Shown here: in pieces, positions 10,709-22,262 of the stretch | How positions within the stretch are numbered: the first letter of the stretch is position 1 | How the letters are laid out: every line of letters starts with the position of its first letter | Origin: Sipunculus nudus | Lineage: Eukaryota > Annelida > Sipuncula > Golfingiida > Sipunculidae | Reading direction: 5' to 3' | Length of the DNA: 64,000 nt | Assembly (NCBI GenBank): GCA_026874595.1 | Contig: CM049306.1 | Coordinates: forward strand, 76,449,642 to 76,513,641 | Notes under the pieces: generated by a model | What the model was told of the DNA's origin: nothing | Seen by the model: only the letters and a program-made list of their open reading frames with translations | The model's database searches: none | Program-made: the position numbers and the translations under genes

Positions 10709-11650
10709 CACTTGATCTGATGTGCAATTTACACTTCTTGTCAGACATGGAACTCTGAATACATAGAGTTGTTTGATACCAGAATAATGCATGTATTCAT
10801 GGTGGAAATATAATAAAAAAGGGAGAATAAAATAAAATGCAGTCATGATCTGGATGTGACGTCATTTTTCTTATGCCTCATTGCATACAAAGTACAAAAA
10901 CTGTGCTTGTTCAGAATTCTGAAGAGGAAAAATACAGAGACCGCAATATATGCGTCAGAAGTTTTTTTCTATATAAGGGACAGAATCTGTATGAAGAAGT
11001 TTCTTTTTTTTGAAATAATAATTTTTTTTTAAGAATTACTGCTGAGTTGGTGATGTGACACCCTTACAGCAAAGGCAATTTTTTGTCTTACAAGGAATCA
11101 TATTTTTTAAGTACATCACATTAAAAGGAATATTTCCTTCCATTTATTTTAAATATCTGTTATCAATCTCATAGAATATTTCTCAGAATAGTAAGCTTAA
11201 TTATGTGTATCCAGGGAAAAGAATCACTACAGAAATTTTTTTGCCTTTTGCCAGTTCTGCATGGTTTACAGGAGTAAACATGTACAGATACTGCTTGCTG
11301 CCATGAAGTGTAGATTTTATACATACAAAATAACTCGACACAAATTCTTAGTTCAGTATCCTTGCATTCCGCATGCCATGCATATGGAAAATCTTAGCTT
11401 AATAGTTTTTTGGTAAAGGTCCTTATAGAGTTTTATGAAAAAAATATTAATAATTATACAAATATATATGTTGATGACTATGATTTACCAAAATAATAAG
11501 CAGTTCTAATATAGTTGGCTGTTAGTTCTACTATTTCATTAATTGACCTAAATTTACTCAATGTCTGTGATTTCTCTACCTTATGTAAATATTGCAAGGA
11601 AATGTTCCAAAGGCTATGCTGTACAACTGAGGCAGTGATTTATAATGTAG
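10709..11650. other. Non-coding stretch, nothing seen
   Basis: Unique AT-rich DNA with T and A runs. No gene, repeat array or mobile-element end could be supported. Confidence 0.55.
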
Positions 11651-11652
11651 TA

Positions 11653-12278
11653 CCAGTAGCTAGGATTGTGACCACCCATCCAACCACTTTTCTTGGTCCC
11701 GAATATATGATCCAGAAAACAATATTATGCCCGCTCTTTCTCCCTGTGAGTTCAGTTTTGCTTTATATAAGTTCCAGCAAACCCATCCAAGCACACAGTC
11801 TCAGTACCTCACATACAGGTGTTTAACATCTTATGTGGCTCTATGTGTTGGTAAACACAGTCCAAGTGTGTCTGTTTACCATAACAAGGCCGCATGACCT
11901 GGGGTCTGCTTGTGAGCAGAAACACTGTGTTTTAACCATCAGGAACATGCATTGCATTTTTTTGGCAAAGTCAGTCAGGTTTCTCCTGATTGACATGTGT
12001 TGTTGCTCCGCGATACACATGGCCCCATGGGCTGTGTTTTTGTCAATCACATCCATTCCACTGTTTTTAACACTCGTATACAGGAGTAAGAAAACTGTTT
12101 CAAGGCAATATTTTGGCAGGTACAGATTTATTTGAAAGAGAAGAAGCTATTTTTCATGTTAATTCAACATGCTTTACAGGTGATTAGGCCCCATTAATAT
12201 TTCACAAGTATAACCACCCCCAAATCACTATCCCCTTTGATCAGCCCCCAGAGTGGTTGTAATTGTTGAGTTCCACTG
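11653..12278. mobile_element. Longer relative of the TA-flanked MITE at 49.9 kb
   Basis: The left part (11667-11707) shares GACCACCC and ACCACTTTTCTTGGTCCCG with the 177-bp element at 49892-50068. The right part (12190-12278) shares a TTTCACAAGTATAACCACCCC-like string, GATCAGCCCCC and the terminal inverse of CAGTGGAAC, followed by TA. Between them lie about 480 bp absent from the short copy. Either this is a fuller element from which the short MITE derived, or a MITE with an insertion. Short frames inside have no transposase motif. The left tip is degraded. Confidence 0.6.
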
Positions 12279-12289
12279 TACTAGTTTCT

Positions 12290-12770
12290 TAGACATTGCA
12301 TAGATATAGTAACATTTTATGTGCTGCAATCTGTCTCATTAACTCTTAAAGAACTCACTTCACAGCATCCATTTGCTGAAAATAAATGATATATTTTTTA
12401 ACAAATATTTTATCTTTCAAATTCTTGCTAACAGAGAATAAAGAGAAAAAGTACTGGTCACTGTAGATGCAAGCACAGGCCTCAGTAAAATAAATTACAT
12501 TACATCTTTCACACCAGATGTATGCCACACCCTGTTTGCCACACCTTAAATTGCAAGCTTCAAATCAAAATGTATGCATGATCAAATTCTGAATTAAGTT
12601 GCATCATCAAAGTCAGGGCTGATTGAATGGGGAATACCCCGTTTCCAAATAGAGACATAAAAAAAGTGGAATAGCATTGATATCTCCCTGACAGAATGTT
12701 AATAATTAAACCTTGCAGGTGGGTTTGTTAGCTTAGATCACACACACAAAAAAAGTGTTGCCATATCCAT
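12290..12770. other. Non-coding stretch, nothing seen
   Basis: Unique AT-rich DNA between two MITE-like units. Nothing specific was recognised. Confidence 0.5.
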
Positions 12771-12773
12771 TAC

Positions 12774-12985
12774 CAGGGGCAGATCCAGAGTATAAGAAAA
12801 GGAGGGTTCCAATTACCCTAGGAGGATTAATGATAAAACATGAAAAATGGTTTCCAGGTCAGGAAAAGCTGTCCAGGCCACGAAAATTAGTCTGAAACCC
12901 TTAAAAAAAGGTTGAAATGGCTAAAAAGGGGGGCCTGCCCGACAACCATCCCCCCCCCCCTCCCCCCCCCCCCGATCCACTTCTG
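12774..12985. mobile_element. MITE with CAGGGGCAGATCCAG-type ends
   Basis: The left end is CAGGGGCAGATCCAGAG. The right end, read in reverse, is CAGAAGTGGATCGGGG. The interior (AGGGTTCCAA, GTCCAGGCCA..GAAAA, GGCTAAAAAGG) resembles the element at 55246-55435 in the same order, so the two are one family. A C-rich run with one T (about 12951-12973) sits near the right end. No flanking duplication is visible. Confidence 0.65.
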
Positions 12986-13043
12986 ATGAACCATGCTGAT
13001 TCCTGGTGCATTACCATAGCCAGTAGAGAGAAAAAAGTAAGAG

Positions 13044-13341
13044 TAAGGCAAAAAAAAAAAAAGTAATGTTTCTCAGGCACCATGAACCCGCATCAATTTT
13101 AACCTCCCGCATCAAACATTTTTATTTTGATCTTTATCTATCAAGAAGAAATAATAGTACAATTAAAGTGGTGCTTTTACCTATTTAGGAATAAAAATCT
13201 GTTTTTTTTAATGCTTGTTTCTAATCATGTGACATTTTTATCAAAACATACAAAAAAGGTAAAAAATAAAATACCACCCGCCTGCACAGATTTCTGAAAA
13301 AAAAGTGCCTGAGAACCATACCCGTTTTTTATTTGGCCTAA
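13044..13341 (-). mobile_element. PIF/Harbinger-like MITE, copy 1, TAA duplication
   Basis: The element is 13047-13338 (292 bp) with perfect TAA on both sides. The terminal inverted repeats run from GGCC through an A-rich stretch to a GGTATGGTTCTCAGGCAC-type string. This copy is in the reverse orientation relative to those at 27.0, 49.5 and 55.6 kb. The 3-bp TWA duplication suggests mobilisation by a PIF/Harbinger-type transposase. It has no coding capacity. Confidence 0.85.
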
Positions 13342-13477
13342 GGTCTACCAAGACATTACATACCTACTGGTATCACACATTAACCAGACTTTCCTTAAGA
13401 CTCAGTGAGGTCTTCCCTGGTCAGTGCCACAGCCCTCCACAAAGTTCAATAGATTTTTTGCAATCCTACAAGCTGAT

Positions 13478-13690
13478 GAACATGGAACAGACATACGTCA
13501 AAACATAACCTCAGTAGAGGTGAAATATGTGTCATGAAAAACAAAATAACTAACATAAAACAGACATCGGTTAAAACATCTTGTGTAATACTACTCATAG
13601 ATAGTAAAATGACTTTATAAACATGCAACAGACATTGGTCAAAACATAACCTTCTCAATGGAGGTGAAATATGTGTCATGAAGAACAATC
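13478..13690 (+). repeat. Two-copy local tandem duplication, spacing about 141 bp
   Basis: A roughly 68-bp phrase containing CAAAACATAACCT and GGTGAAATATGTGTCATGAA occurs at 13478-13545 and again at 13619-13688. A weaker third copy of its first half lies near 13553. Confidence 0.8.
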
Positions 13691-13699
13691 ATATGAACA

Positions 13700-14115
13700 T
13701 GAAGCAGACATGGTAAAAAGGAACCGTCCTTGAACTGGTGTAGGTAATAAATTTTTCATGTCATATGGTGGATAAATCGCTACAACCATGGTAGGTTTTA
13801 CTATTCACCGGATATGCCAGACTGGTTTTGATGTGAGGTGTGGGAGTTCCTTTCAGGTTGATGTCAACATGTCAACAACTTCCTCAGGTTTTTATCATGT
13901 TGATCATCTGGAGATAAACACATTGCCTTCACCTCTTATCAGTTATGTTTATGCCACCTTGTACTCATATAATTTGTGTTTGTATGTATGTACTCATTTT
14001 GGTACAAGCCTGTGGCTTGGTGATTATGCTCAAGAATATACCTGTGTGATATATATCAGATTTTGTGTGCCTTATTTCTGCTTTCTTGAAAGTAACTTTT
14101 TTGGCACTGACTGAA
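13700..14115. other. Non-coding stretch before the minisatellite
   Basis: Unique DNA. A 108-codon + frame at 13788-14114 begins with a good initiation context (ACCATGG), but the protein is unrecognised and has no family motif. I do not call it a gene. Confidence 0.4.
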
Positions 14116-14119
14116 CATA

Positions 14120-16449
14120 ACTGCTTACTGTACACTCATTACAACAAACTGAGCAGTAGTGTTCACTGTCCACTCATTACAACAGACTGAGCAGTAGTGT
14201 TCACTGTCCACTCATTAGAACAGAATAAACAGAAGTGTCCACTGTCCACTCATTACAACAGACTGAGCAGTAGAGTTCACTGTCCACTCATTACAACAGA
14301 CTGAGCAGTAGTGTTCACTGTCCACTCATTAGAACAGAATAAACAGAAGTGTCCACTGACCACTCATTACAACAGACTGAGCAGTAGTGTTCACTGTCCA
14401 CTCATTACAACAGAATAAACAGAAGTGTCCACTGTCCACTCATTACAACAGACTTAGCAGTAGAGCTCACTGTCCACTCATTACAACAGACTGAGCAGTA
14501 GTGTTCACTGTCCTCTCATTTCAACAGACTGAGCAGTAGAGTTCACTGTCAACTTATTACAACAGAATAAGCAGTTGTGTTCATTGTCCACTCATTACAA
14601 CAGACTGAGCAGTAGTGTTCACTGTCCACTCATTACAACAGACTGAGCAGTAGTGTTCATTGTCCACTCATTTCAACAGAATAACATGTAGAGTTCATTG
14701 TCAACTCATTACAACAGACTGAGCAGTTGTGTTCATTGTCCACTCATTACAACAGACCGAGCAGTAGTGTTCACTGTCCACTCATTACAACAGACTGAGC
14801 AGTAGTGTTCATTGTCCACTCATTTCAACAGAATAACCAGTAGAGTTCACTGTCAACTCATTACAACAGACTGAGCAGTTGTGTTCATTGTCCACTCATT
14901 ACAACAGAATAGGCAATGGTGTTCACTGTCAACTCATTACAACAGACTGAGCAGTAGAGTTCCCTGTCCATTCATTACAACAGACTGAGCAGTAGAGTTC
15001 ACTGTCCACTCATTAGAACAGAATAAACAGAAGTGTCCACTGTCCACTCATTACATCAGAATAAGCAGTAGAGCTCACTGTCCACTCATTACAACAGACT
15101 GAGCAGTAGAGTTCACTGTCCTCTCATTTCAACAGACTGAGCAGTAGAGTTCACTGTCCACTCATTACAACAGACTTAGCAGTAGAGCTCACTGTCCACT
15201 CATTTCAACAGACTGAGCAGTAGTATTCACTGTCTGCTCTTTACAACAGACTGAGCAGTAGTGTTCACTGTCCACTCATTACAACAGACTGAGCAGTAGT
15301 ATTCACTGTCCACTCATTACAACAGACTGAGCAGTAGTGTTCACTGTCCACTCATTACAACAGACTGAGCAATAGTGTTCACTGTCCACTCATTACAACA
15401 GACTGAGCAGTAGAGTTCACTGTCCTCTCATTTCAACAGACTGAGCAGTAGAGTTCACTGTCTACTCATTACAACAGATTGAGCAGTAGTGTCCACTGTC
15501 CACTCATTACATCAGAATAAGCAGTTGAGCTCACTGTCCTCTCATTACAACAGACTGAGCAGTAGTGTCCACTGTCCATTCATTACATCAGAATAAGCAG
15601 TAGAGCTCACTGTCAACTTATTACAACAGACTGAGCAGTAGTGTCCACTGTCCACTCATTACAACAGACTGAGCAGTACTGTTCACTGTCCACTCATTAC
15701 AACAGACTGAGCAGTAGTGTCCACTGTCCACTCATTACATCAGAATAAGCAGTAGAGCTCACTGTCAACTCATTACAACAGACTGAGCAGAAGAGTTCCC
15801 TGTCCACTCATTACAACAGACTGAGCAGTACTGTTCACTGTCCACTCATTACAACACACTCAGCAGTAGTGTCCACTGTCCACTCATTACATCAGAATAA
15901 GCAGTAGAGCTCACTGTCAACTCATTACAAGAGACTGAGCAGAAGAGTTCCCTGTCCACTCATTACAACAGACTGAGAAGTAGAGTTCACTGTCCTCTCA
16001 TTTCAACAGACTGAGCAGTAGAGTTCACTGTCCACTCATTACAACAGACTGAGCAGTAGTGTTCACTGTCCATTCATTACAACAGAATAAACAGAAGTGT
16101 CAGCTGTCCACTCATTACATCAGAATAAGCAGTAGAGCTCAATGTCCACTCATTACAACAGAATGAGCAGTAGAGTTCACTGTCCACTCATTACAACAGA
16201 CTTAGCAGTAGAGCTCACTGTCTACTCATTACAACAGACTAAATAGTAGTGTTCACTGTCCACTCATTACAACAGACTGAGCAGTAGTGTTCACTGTCCA
16301 CTCATTACAACAGACTGAGCAGTAGAGTTCACTGTCCACTCATTACAATAGACTGAGCAGTAGAGTTTACTGTCCACTCATTACAACAGACCGAGCAGTA
16401 AAGTTCTCTGTCCTCTCATTACAACAGACTGAGCAGTAGTGTTCATTGT
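14120..16449 (+). repeat. 38-bp minisatellite, left block (about 61 units)
   Basis: The unit is a 38-bp phrase combining GTTCACTGTCCACTCATT with ACAACAGACTGAGCAGTAGT. Unit variants include TTAGAACAGAATAAACAGAAG and CATCAGAATAAGCAGTAGAG. There are no unique spacers, so this is a true head-to-tail tandem array. It continues after the inserted element at 18195. Variant order in this block recurs about 3.5-3.6 kb downstream. Confidence 0.97.
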
Positions 16450-16477
16450 ATCCGCCAAAACAGAGTTTTGCGGATAC
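16448..16477 (+). repeat. Left-end hairpin of the inserted element
   Basis: GTATCCGCCAAAAC is followed after AGA by its near-complete inverse, with a single G missing, giving a strong terminal stem-loop. Confidence 0.85.
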
Positions 16478-16491
16478 TATGTTTTCAGCTG

Positions 16492-16523
<32 letters not shown>
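16492..16523 (+). repeat. (GCC)n trinucleotide run
   Basis: About ten uninterrupted GCC units within the Helitron-like element. The Pro-rich and Gly-rich frames across it are artefacts of the repeat. Confidence 0.97.
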
Positions 16524-16669
16524 GTAGGTTTCCGGAGAACTCCTCTGTAACCACTGGGCGGAATTTTACGAAACCCGGGATTATGTTCGGGTCACATGTG
16601 AACTGCTGCGCCCCGATTTTGTTTTGACCTCTGACCTTTCCTCTGCGCTCTGCGTCCGTTTGTGCGTCT

Positions 16670-18100
16670 GTTTCCACACATAAACCCACATATCTCGGGA
16701 ACCGTTTGACGGATCAGGAAAATTTTTTCGCACAAATGTAGCCCTTGGAGAGCTTTATAACATACACAAAAAATGGTGGCGCCACCTGCAACCATGTTTG
16801 CACAGTGTCCATCTGTTCGTCTGCCTTGGGTTAAAATCACTCATATCTCTGCAGTGACTTGACTAATTCACCTGAAATTTGGCATGCGTATACATCCTGG
16901 ATGGCTTTTCTGATTTTGTGACAGGTGGCGCCACCTACATTCACGTTTACGCTGCAGACATCCAAGCTCATATCTCGGGAACCGTTTGACCGATCAGGAA
17001 AATTTTTTCGCACAAATGTAGCCCTTAGAGAGCTTTATAACATACACAAAAAATGGTGGCGCCACCTGCAACCATGTTTGCACAGTGTCCATCTGTTCAT
17101 CTGCCTTGGGTTAAAATCACTCATATCTCTGCAGTGACTTGACTAATTCACCTGAAATTTGGCATGCGTATACATCCTGGATAGCTTTTCTGATTTTGTG
17201 ACAGGTGGCGCCACCTACATTCACGTTTACGCTGCAGACATCCAAGCTCATATCTCGGGAACCGTTTGACCGATCAGGAAAATTTTTTCGCACAAATGTA
17301 GCCCTTAGAGAGCTTTATAACATACACAAAAAATGGCGGCGCCACCTGCAACCATGTTTGCACAGTGTCCATCTGTTTGTCTGCCTTGGGTTAAAATCAC
17401 TCATATCTCTGCAGTGACTTGACTAATTCACCTGAAATTTGGCATGCGTTTACATTCTGGATAGCTTTTCTGATTTTATGACAGGTGGCGCCACCTACAT
17501 TCACATTTACGCTGCAGACATCCAAGCTCATATCTCGGGAACCATTTGACTGATCAGGAAAATTTTTTTGCACAAATGTAGCCCTTGGAGAGCTTTATAA
17601 CATACGCAAAACTTGTGGCGCCACCTGCAGCCATTTTTGCACAGCTCCTGTCTGTTTGTCTGCCATGGGATAAAATCACTCATATCTCGGCAGTGGTTTG
17701 ACATATCTGGCTAAAAGTTTGCAGGTTTATACATCCCTGACAGCTCTCTTGATTTTATGACAGGTGGAGCCACCTGCATTCTAGTTTATGCAGCAGACAT
17801 CCAAGCTCATATCTTGGGAACCGTTTGACCGATTCGGCAAAAGTTTTGCATGTGTATAGTTCTCACATAGCTCTTTATCATACGCAAAACTGGTGCCGTC
17901 ACCTGCAACCATTTTTGCTTAGCGTCCATCTGATTGTCTGCCACGGGCTAAAATCACTCATATACATGTAGTGGTTTGACTTATCTGCCTTAAATTTTGC
18001 ATATGTATATAACTGGGATGGCTTTCTGGATTTTGTGGTAGGGGGGCAACCTTCATACACAATTTGGCTGCAGACATCCATGCTAATATGCAACACTCTA
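16670..18100 (+). repeat. 280-bp tandem repeat inside the element, dimer of about 140 bp
   Basis: TATCTCGGGAACCGTTTGAC recurs near 16692, 16973, 17253, 17533 and, slightly changed, 17812, a 280-bp step. Halfway between, a diverged version (ATATCTCTGCAGTGACTTGAC) occurs near 16849, 17129 and 17409, so each 280-bp unit is two related 140-bp halves. The first copies are nearly identical and the last two are diverged. The 70-codon frames at 16925 and 17205 are one repeat read twice. Confidence 0.95.
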
Positions 18101-18194
18101 TTTCCCCTTGCCACTTTATCCATGCCTCACTTCACCCGTTCCACTCTGATTTAGGCGGATACACGTAGTCGCTTGTCGACTACCCGTATTCTAG

Positions 18195-21100
18195 TTGTCC
18201 ACTCATTTCAACAGAATAAGCAGTAGAGTTCACTGTCCACTCATTACAACAGACTGAGCAGTAGAGTTCACTGTCCACTCATTACAACAGACCGTGCAGT
18301 AGTGTTCACTGTCCACTCATTACAACAGAATGAGCAGTAGTGTTCATTGTCGACTCATTTCAACAGAATAAGCAGTAGAGTTCACTGTAAACTCATTACA
18401 ACAGACTGAGCAGTTGTGTTCATTGTCCACTCATTACAACAGAATAAGCAGTAGTGTTCACTGTCAACTCATTACAACAGACTGAGCAGTAGAGTTCCCT
18501 GTCCATTCACTACAACAGACTGAGCAGTAGAGTTAACTGTCCACTCATTACAACAGACTGAGCAGTAGTGTTCACTGTCCACTCATTAGAACAGAATAAA
18601 CAGAAGTGTCCACTGTCCACTCATTACAACAGACTGAGCAGTAGAGTTCACTGTCCACTCATTACAATAGACTGAGCAGTAGAGTTCACTGTCCACTCAT
18701 TACAACAGACTGAGCAGTAGTGTTCACTGTCCACTCATTAGAACAGAATAAACAGAAGTGTCCACTGTCCACTCATTACATCAGCATAAGCAGTAGAGCT
18801 CACTGTCCACTCATTACAACAGACTGAGCAGTAGAGTTCACTGTCCTCTCATTTCAACAGACTGAGCAGTAGAGTTCACTGTCCACTCATTACAACAGAC
18901 TTAGCAGTAGAGCTCACTGTCCACTCATTTCAACAGACTGAGCAGTAGTGTTCACTGTCCACTCATTACAACAGACTGAGCAGTAGTGTTCACTGTCCAC
19001 TCATTACAACAGACTGAGCAGTAGAGTTCACTGTCCTCTCACTTCAACAGACTGAGCAGTAGAGTTCACTGTCCACTCATTACAACAGACTGAGCAGTAG
19101 TGTCCACTGTCCACTCATTACATCAGAATAAGCAGTAGAGCTCACTGTCATCTCATTACAACAGACTGAGCAGTAGTGTCAACTGTCCAATCATTACATC
19201 AGAATAAGCAGTAGAGCTCACTGTCAACTTATTACAACAGACTGAGCAGTAGTGTCCACTGTCCACTCATTACAACAGACTGAGCAGTACTGTTCACTGT
19301 CCACTCATTACAACAGACTGAGCAGTAGTGTCCACTGTCCACTCATTACATCAGAATAAGCAGTAGAGCTCACTGTCAACTCATTACAACAGACTGAGCA
19401 GAAGAGTTCCCTGTCCACTCATTACAACAGACTGAGCAGTACTGTTCACTGTCCACTCATTACAACATACTGAGCAGTAGTGTCCACTGTCCACTCATTT
19501 CATCAGAATAAGCAGTAGAGCTCACTGTCAACTCATAACAACAGACTGAGCAGAAATGTTCCCTGTCCACTCATTACAACAGACTGAGCAGTAGAGTTCA
19601 CTGTCCTCTCATTTCAACAGACTGAGCAGTAGAGTTCCCTGTCCACTCATTACAACAGACTGAGCAGTAGTGTTCACTGTCCATTCATTACAACAGAATA
19701 AACAGAAGTGTCAGCTGTCCACTACCTACATCAGAATAAGCAGTAGAGCTCAATGTCCACTCATTGCAACAGAATGAGCAGTAGAGTTCACTGTCCACTC
19801 ATTACAACAGACTGAGCAGTAGTGTTCACTGTCCACTCATTACAACAGACTCAGCAGTAGTGTTCACTGTCCACTCATTACAACAGACTGAGCAGTAGAG
19901 TTTACTGTCCACTCATTACAACAGACTGAGCAGTAGTGTTCACTGTCCACTCATTAGAACAGAAAAAAAGAAAAGTGTCCACTGTCCACTCATTATATCA
20001 GAATAAGCAGTAGAGCTCACTGTCCATTTATTACAACAGACTGAGCAGTAGAGTTCACTGTCTTCTCATTTCAACAGACTGAGCAGTAGAGTTCACTGTC
20101 CACTCATTACAACAGACTTAGCAGTAGAGCTCACTGTCCACTTATTACAACAGACTGAGCAGTAGTGTTCACTGTCCACTCATTACAACAGATTGAGCAG
20201 TAGTGTTCACTGTCCACTCATTACAACAGACTGAGCAGTAGTGTTCACTGTCCACTCATTACAACAGACTGAGCAGTAGTGTCCACTGTCCACTCATTAC
20301 ATCAGAATAAGCAGTAGAGTTCACTGTCCACTCATTACAACAGACTGAGCAGTAGTGTCCACTGTCCAATTATTACATCAGAATAAGCAGTAGAGCTCAC
20401 TGTCAACTCATTACAACAGACTGAGCAGTATTGTCCACTGTCCACTCATTACAACAGACTGAGCAGTAGTGTTCACTGTCCACTCATTACAACAGACTGA
20501 GCAGTAGTGTCCACTGTCCACTCATTACATCAGAATAAGCAGTAGAGCTCACTGTCAACTCATTACAACAGACTGGGCAGAAGAGTTCCCTGTCTACTCA
20601 TTACAACAGACTAAGCAGTAGAGTTCACTGTCCTCTCATTTCAACAGATTGAGCAGTAGAGTTCACTGTCCACTCGTTACAATAGACTGAGCAGTAGAAT
20701 TCACTGTCCACTCATTACAACAGACTGAGCAGTAGTGTTCACTGTCCATTCATTAGAACAGAATAAACAGAAGTGTCCACTGTCCACTCATTACATCGGA
20801 ATAAGCAGTAGAGCTCACTGTCCACTCATTACAACAGACTGAGCAGTAGAGTTCACTGTCCACTCATTACAACAGACTTAGCAGTAGAGCTCACTGTCCA
20901 CTCATTACAACAGACTGAGCAGTAGTGTTCACTGTCCACTCATTACAACAGACTGAGCAGTAGTGTCCACTGTCCACTCATTACATCAGAATAAGCAGTA
21001 GAGCTCACTGTCAACTCATTACAACAGACTGAGCAGTAGTGTCCACTGTCCACTCATTACAACAGACTGAGCAGTAGTGTTCACTGTCCACTCATTAGAA

Positions 21101-21720
21101 CAGAATAAACAGAAGTGTCCACTGACCACTCATTACAACAGACTGAGCAGTAGAGTTCACTGTCCACTCATTACAACAGACTGAGCAGTAGTGTTCACTG
21201 TCCACCCATTACAACAGACTGAGCAGTAGTGTCCACTCATTACATCAGAAAAAGCAGTAGAATTCACTGTCAACTCATTGCAACAGACTGAGCAGAAGAG
21301 TTCCCTGTCCACTCATTACAACAGACTGAGCAGTAGAGTTCACTGTCCTCTCATTACAACAGACTGAGCAGTAGTGTTTACTGTCCACTCATTACAACAG
21401 AATAAGCAGTAGTGTTTACTATCCACTCATTACAACAGACAGCCGTTTTGTTCACCATTCACTCATTACATGAGGCTGAGCATTAGAGTTCACTGTCCTA
21501 TCATTACAATAGACTGAGCAGTAGTGTTCATTGTCCACTCATTACATCAGAATAAGCATTAGAGTTCACTGTCCACTCATTACAACAGACTGAACAGTAG
21601 AGTTCCCCGTCCACTCACCACAACAGAATAAGCAATAATGTTTACTGTCCACTCATTACAACAGACTGAGCAACAGTGTTCACTGTTCAGCTATCACAGC
21701 ATGTTATAATATTAAGTGTT
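18195..21720 (+). repeat. 38-bp minisatellite, right block (about 92 units)
   Basis: The array resumes directly after the inserted element with the same 38-bp unit and the same variant types. Blocks such as the one with GTGTCAGCTGTCCACT (near 19710) match the left block (near 16099). Confidence 0.97.
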
Positions 21721-22262
21721 CACTGTGTCAGAGTGCTGTGTAATAGTGTTCGCCACCCAGCCATTATAACAGATTGAGCAGTGATGTTTGACTCCACTCC
21801 ACCTCACCCGTCATTACAGCAGATTTAACAATAGAGCTCATTTTCCATCCATTATAACAGATTGAGCAGTAATATGTTAAACACCCCCCCCCCCCCCTAC
21901 CTGTTACAGCAGGTTTAACAGTAGTGCTCATTATCCATCCATTATAACAGATTGAGCAGTTGTGTAAACCCCCCCCCCCCCCATTATGACAGGTAGTGCT
22001 CATTATTCATCCATTATAACAGACTGAGCAGTAGTAGTGTTTGACATATCTGCCTGCACCTCCCCATTACAATAGCTTTGGCAGTAATGCTTACCATCCA
22101 CCAATTAAAGCAGATAGAGCAGCAATGTTCAACACACCCTAAACTCACTAAACGTCCCCCCCCCCCCCCCCATTCCCCAATATAGCAAGTTTGGCAGTAG
22201 TGATCACCATCCACCCATTAGAACAAGTTGAATTGAAAGGTTCAACACCCCCCCCCCCCAAT
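21721..22262 (+). repeat. Degenerate right edge of the minisatellite with C-tracts
   Basis: The CATTATAACAGATTGAGCAGT-like core continues with rising divergence and is interleaved with C runs of 8 to 17 bases, near 21884, 21969, 22156 and 22247. Unit spacing grows to roughly 80-130 bp, giving a secondary repeat of TTTAACAGTAGTGCTCATTA followed by CCATCC. Confidence 0.85.

Larger units (their letters stand above)
16450..18194 (+). mobile_element. Helitron-like non-autonomous element nested in the minisatellite
   Basis: The insert interrupts the 38-bp array cleanly. Its left end reads TCCGCCAAAAC after an A. Its right end is GGCGGATAC (18154-18162), then a perfect 7-bp stem hairpin GTAGTCG/CGACTAC (18165-18183), then 7 bases and CTAG (18191-18194), followed by T. 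A 5' TC, a 3' hairpin shortly before CTAG and A/T flanks are the classic Helitron signature. GTATCCGCC and GGCGGATAC are also subterminal inverted repeats, as in Helentron-type derivatives. TTGT occurs on both sides of the insert (16446-16449 and 18195-18198), which canonical Helitrons would not produce. No Rep/helicase frame is present. Confidence 0.72.

Noticed and set aside
13788-14114. 108-codon frame with a good start context
   Set aside because: The product is unrecognised and lies between a MITE and a minisatellite. A single good ATG context is not enough.
16925-17417. Two near-identical 70-codon frames
   Set aside because: They are the same stretch of the 280-bp tandem unit read twice, so not a gene family.
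14120-21720. Regular 38-bp repeats as a CRISPR array
   Set aside because: Units are contiguous with no unique spacers, the genome is animal-like, and there are no cas genes. It is a minisatellite.
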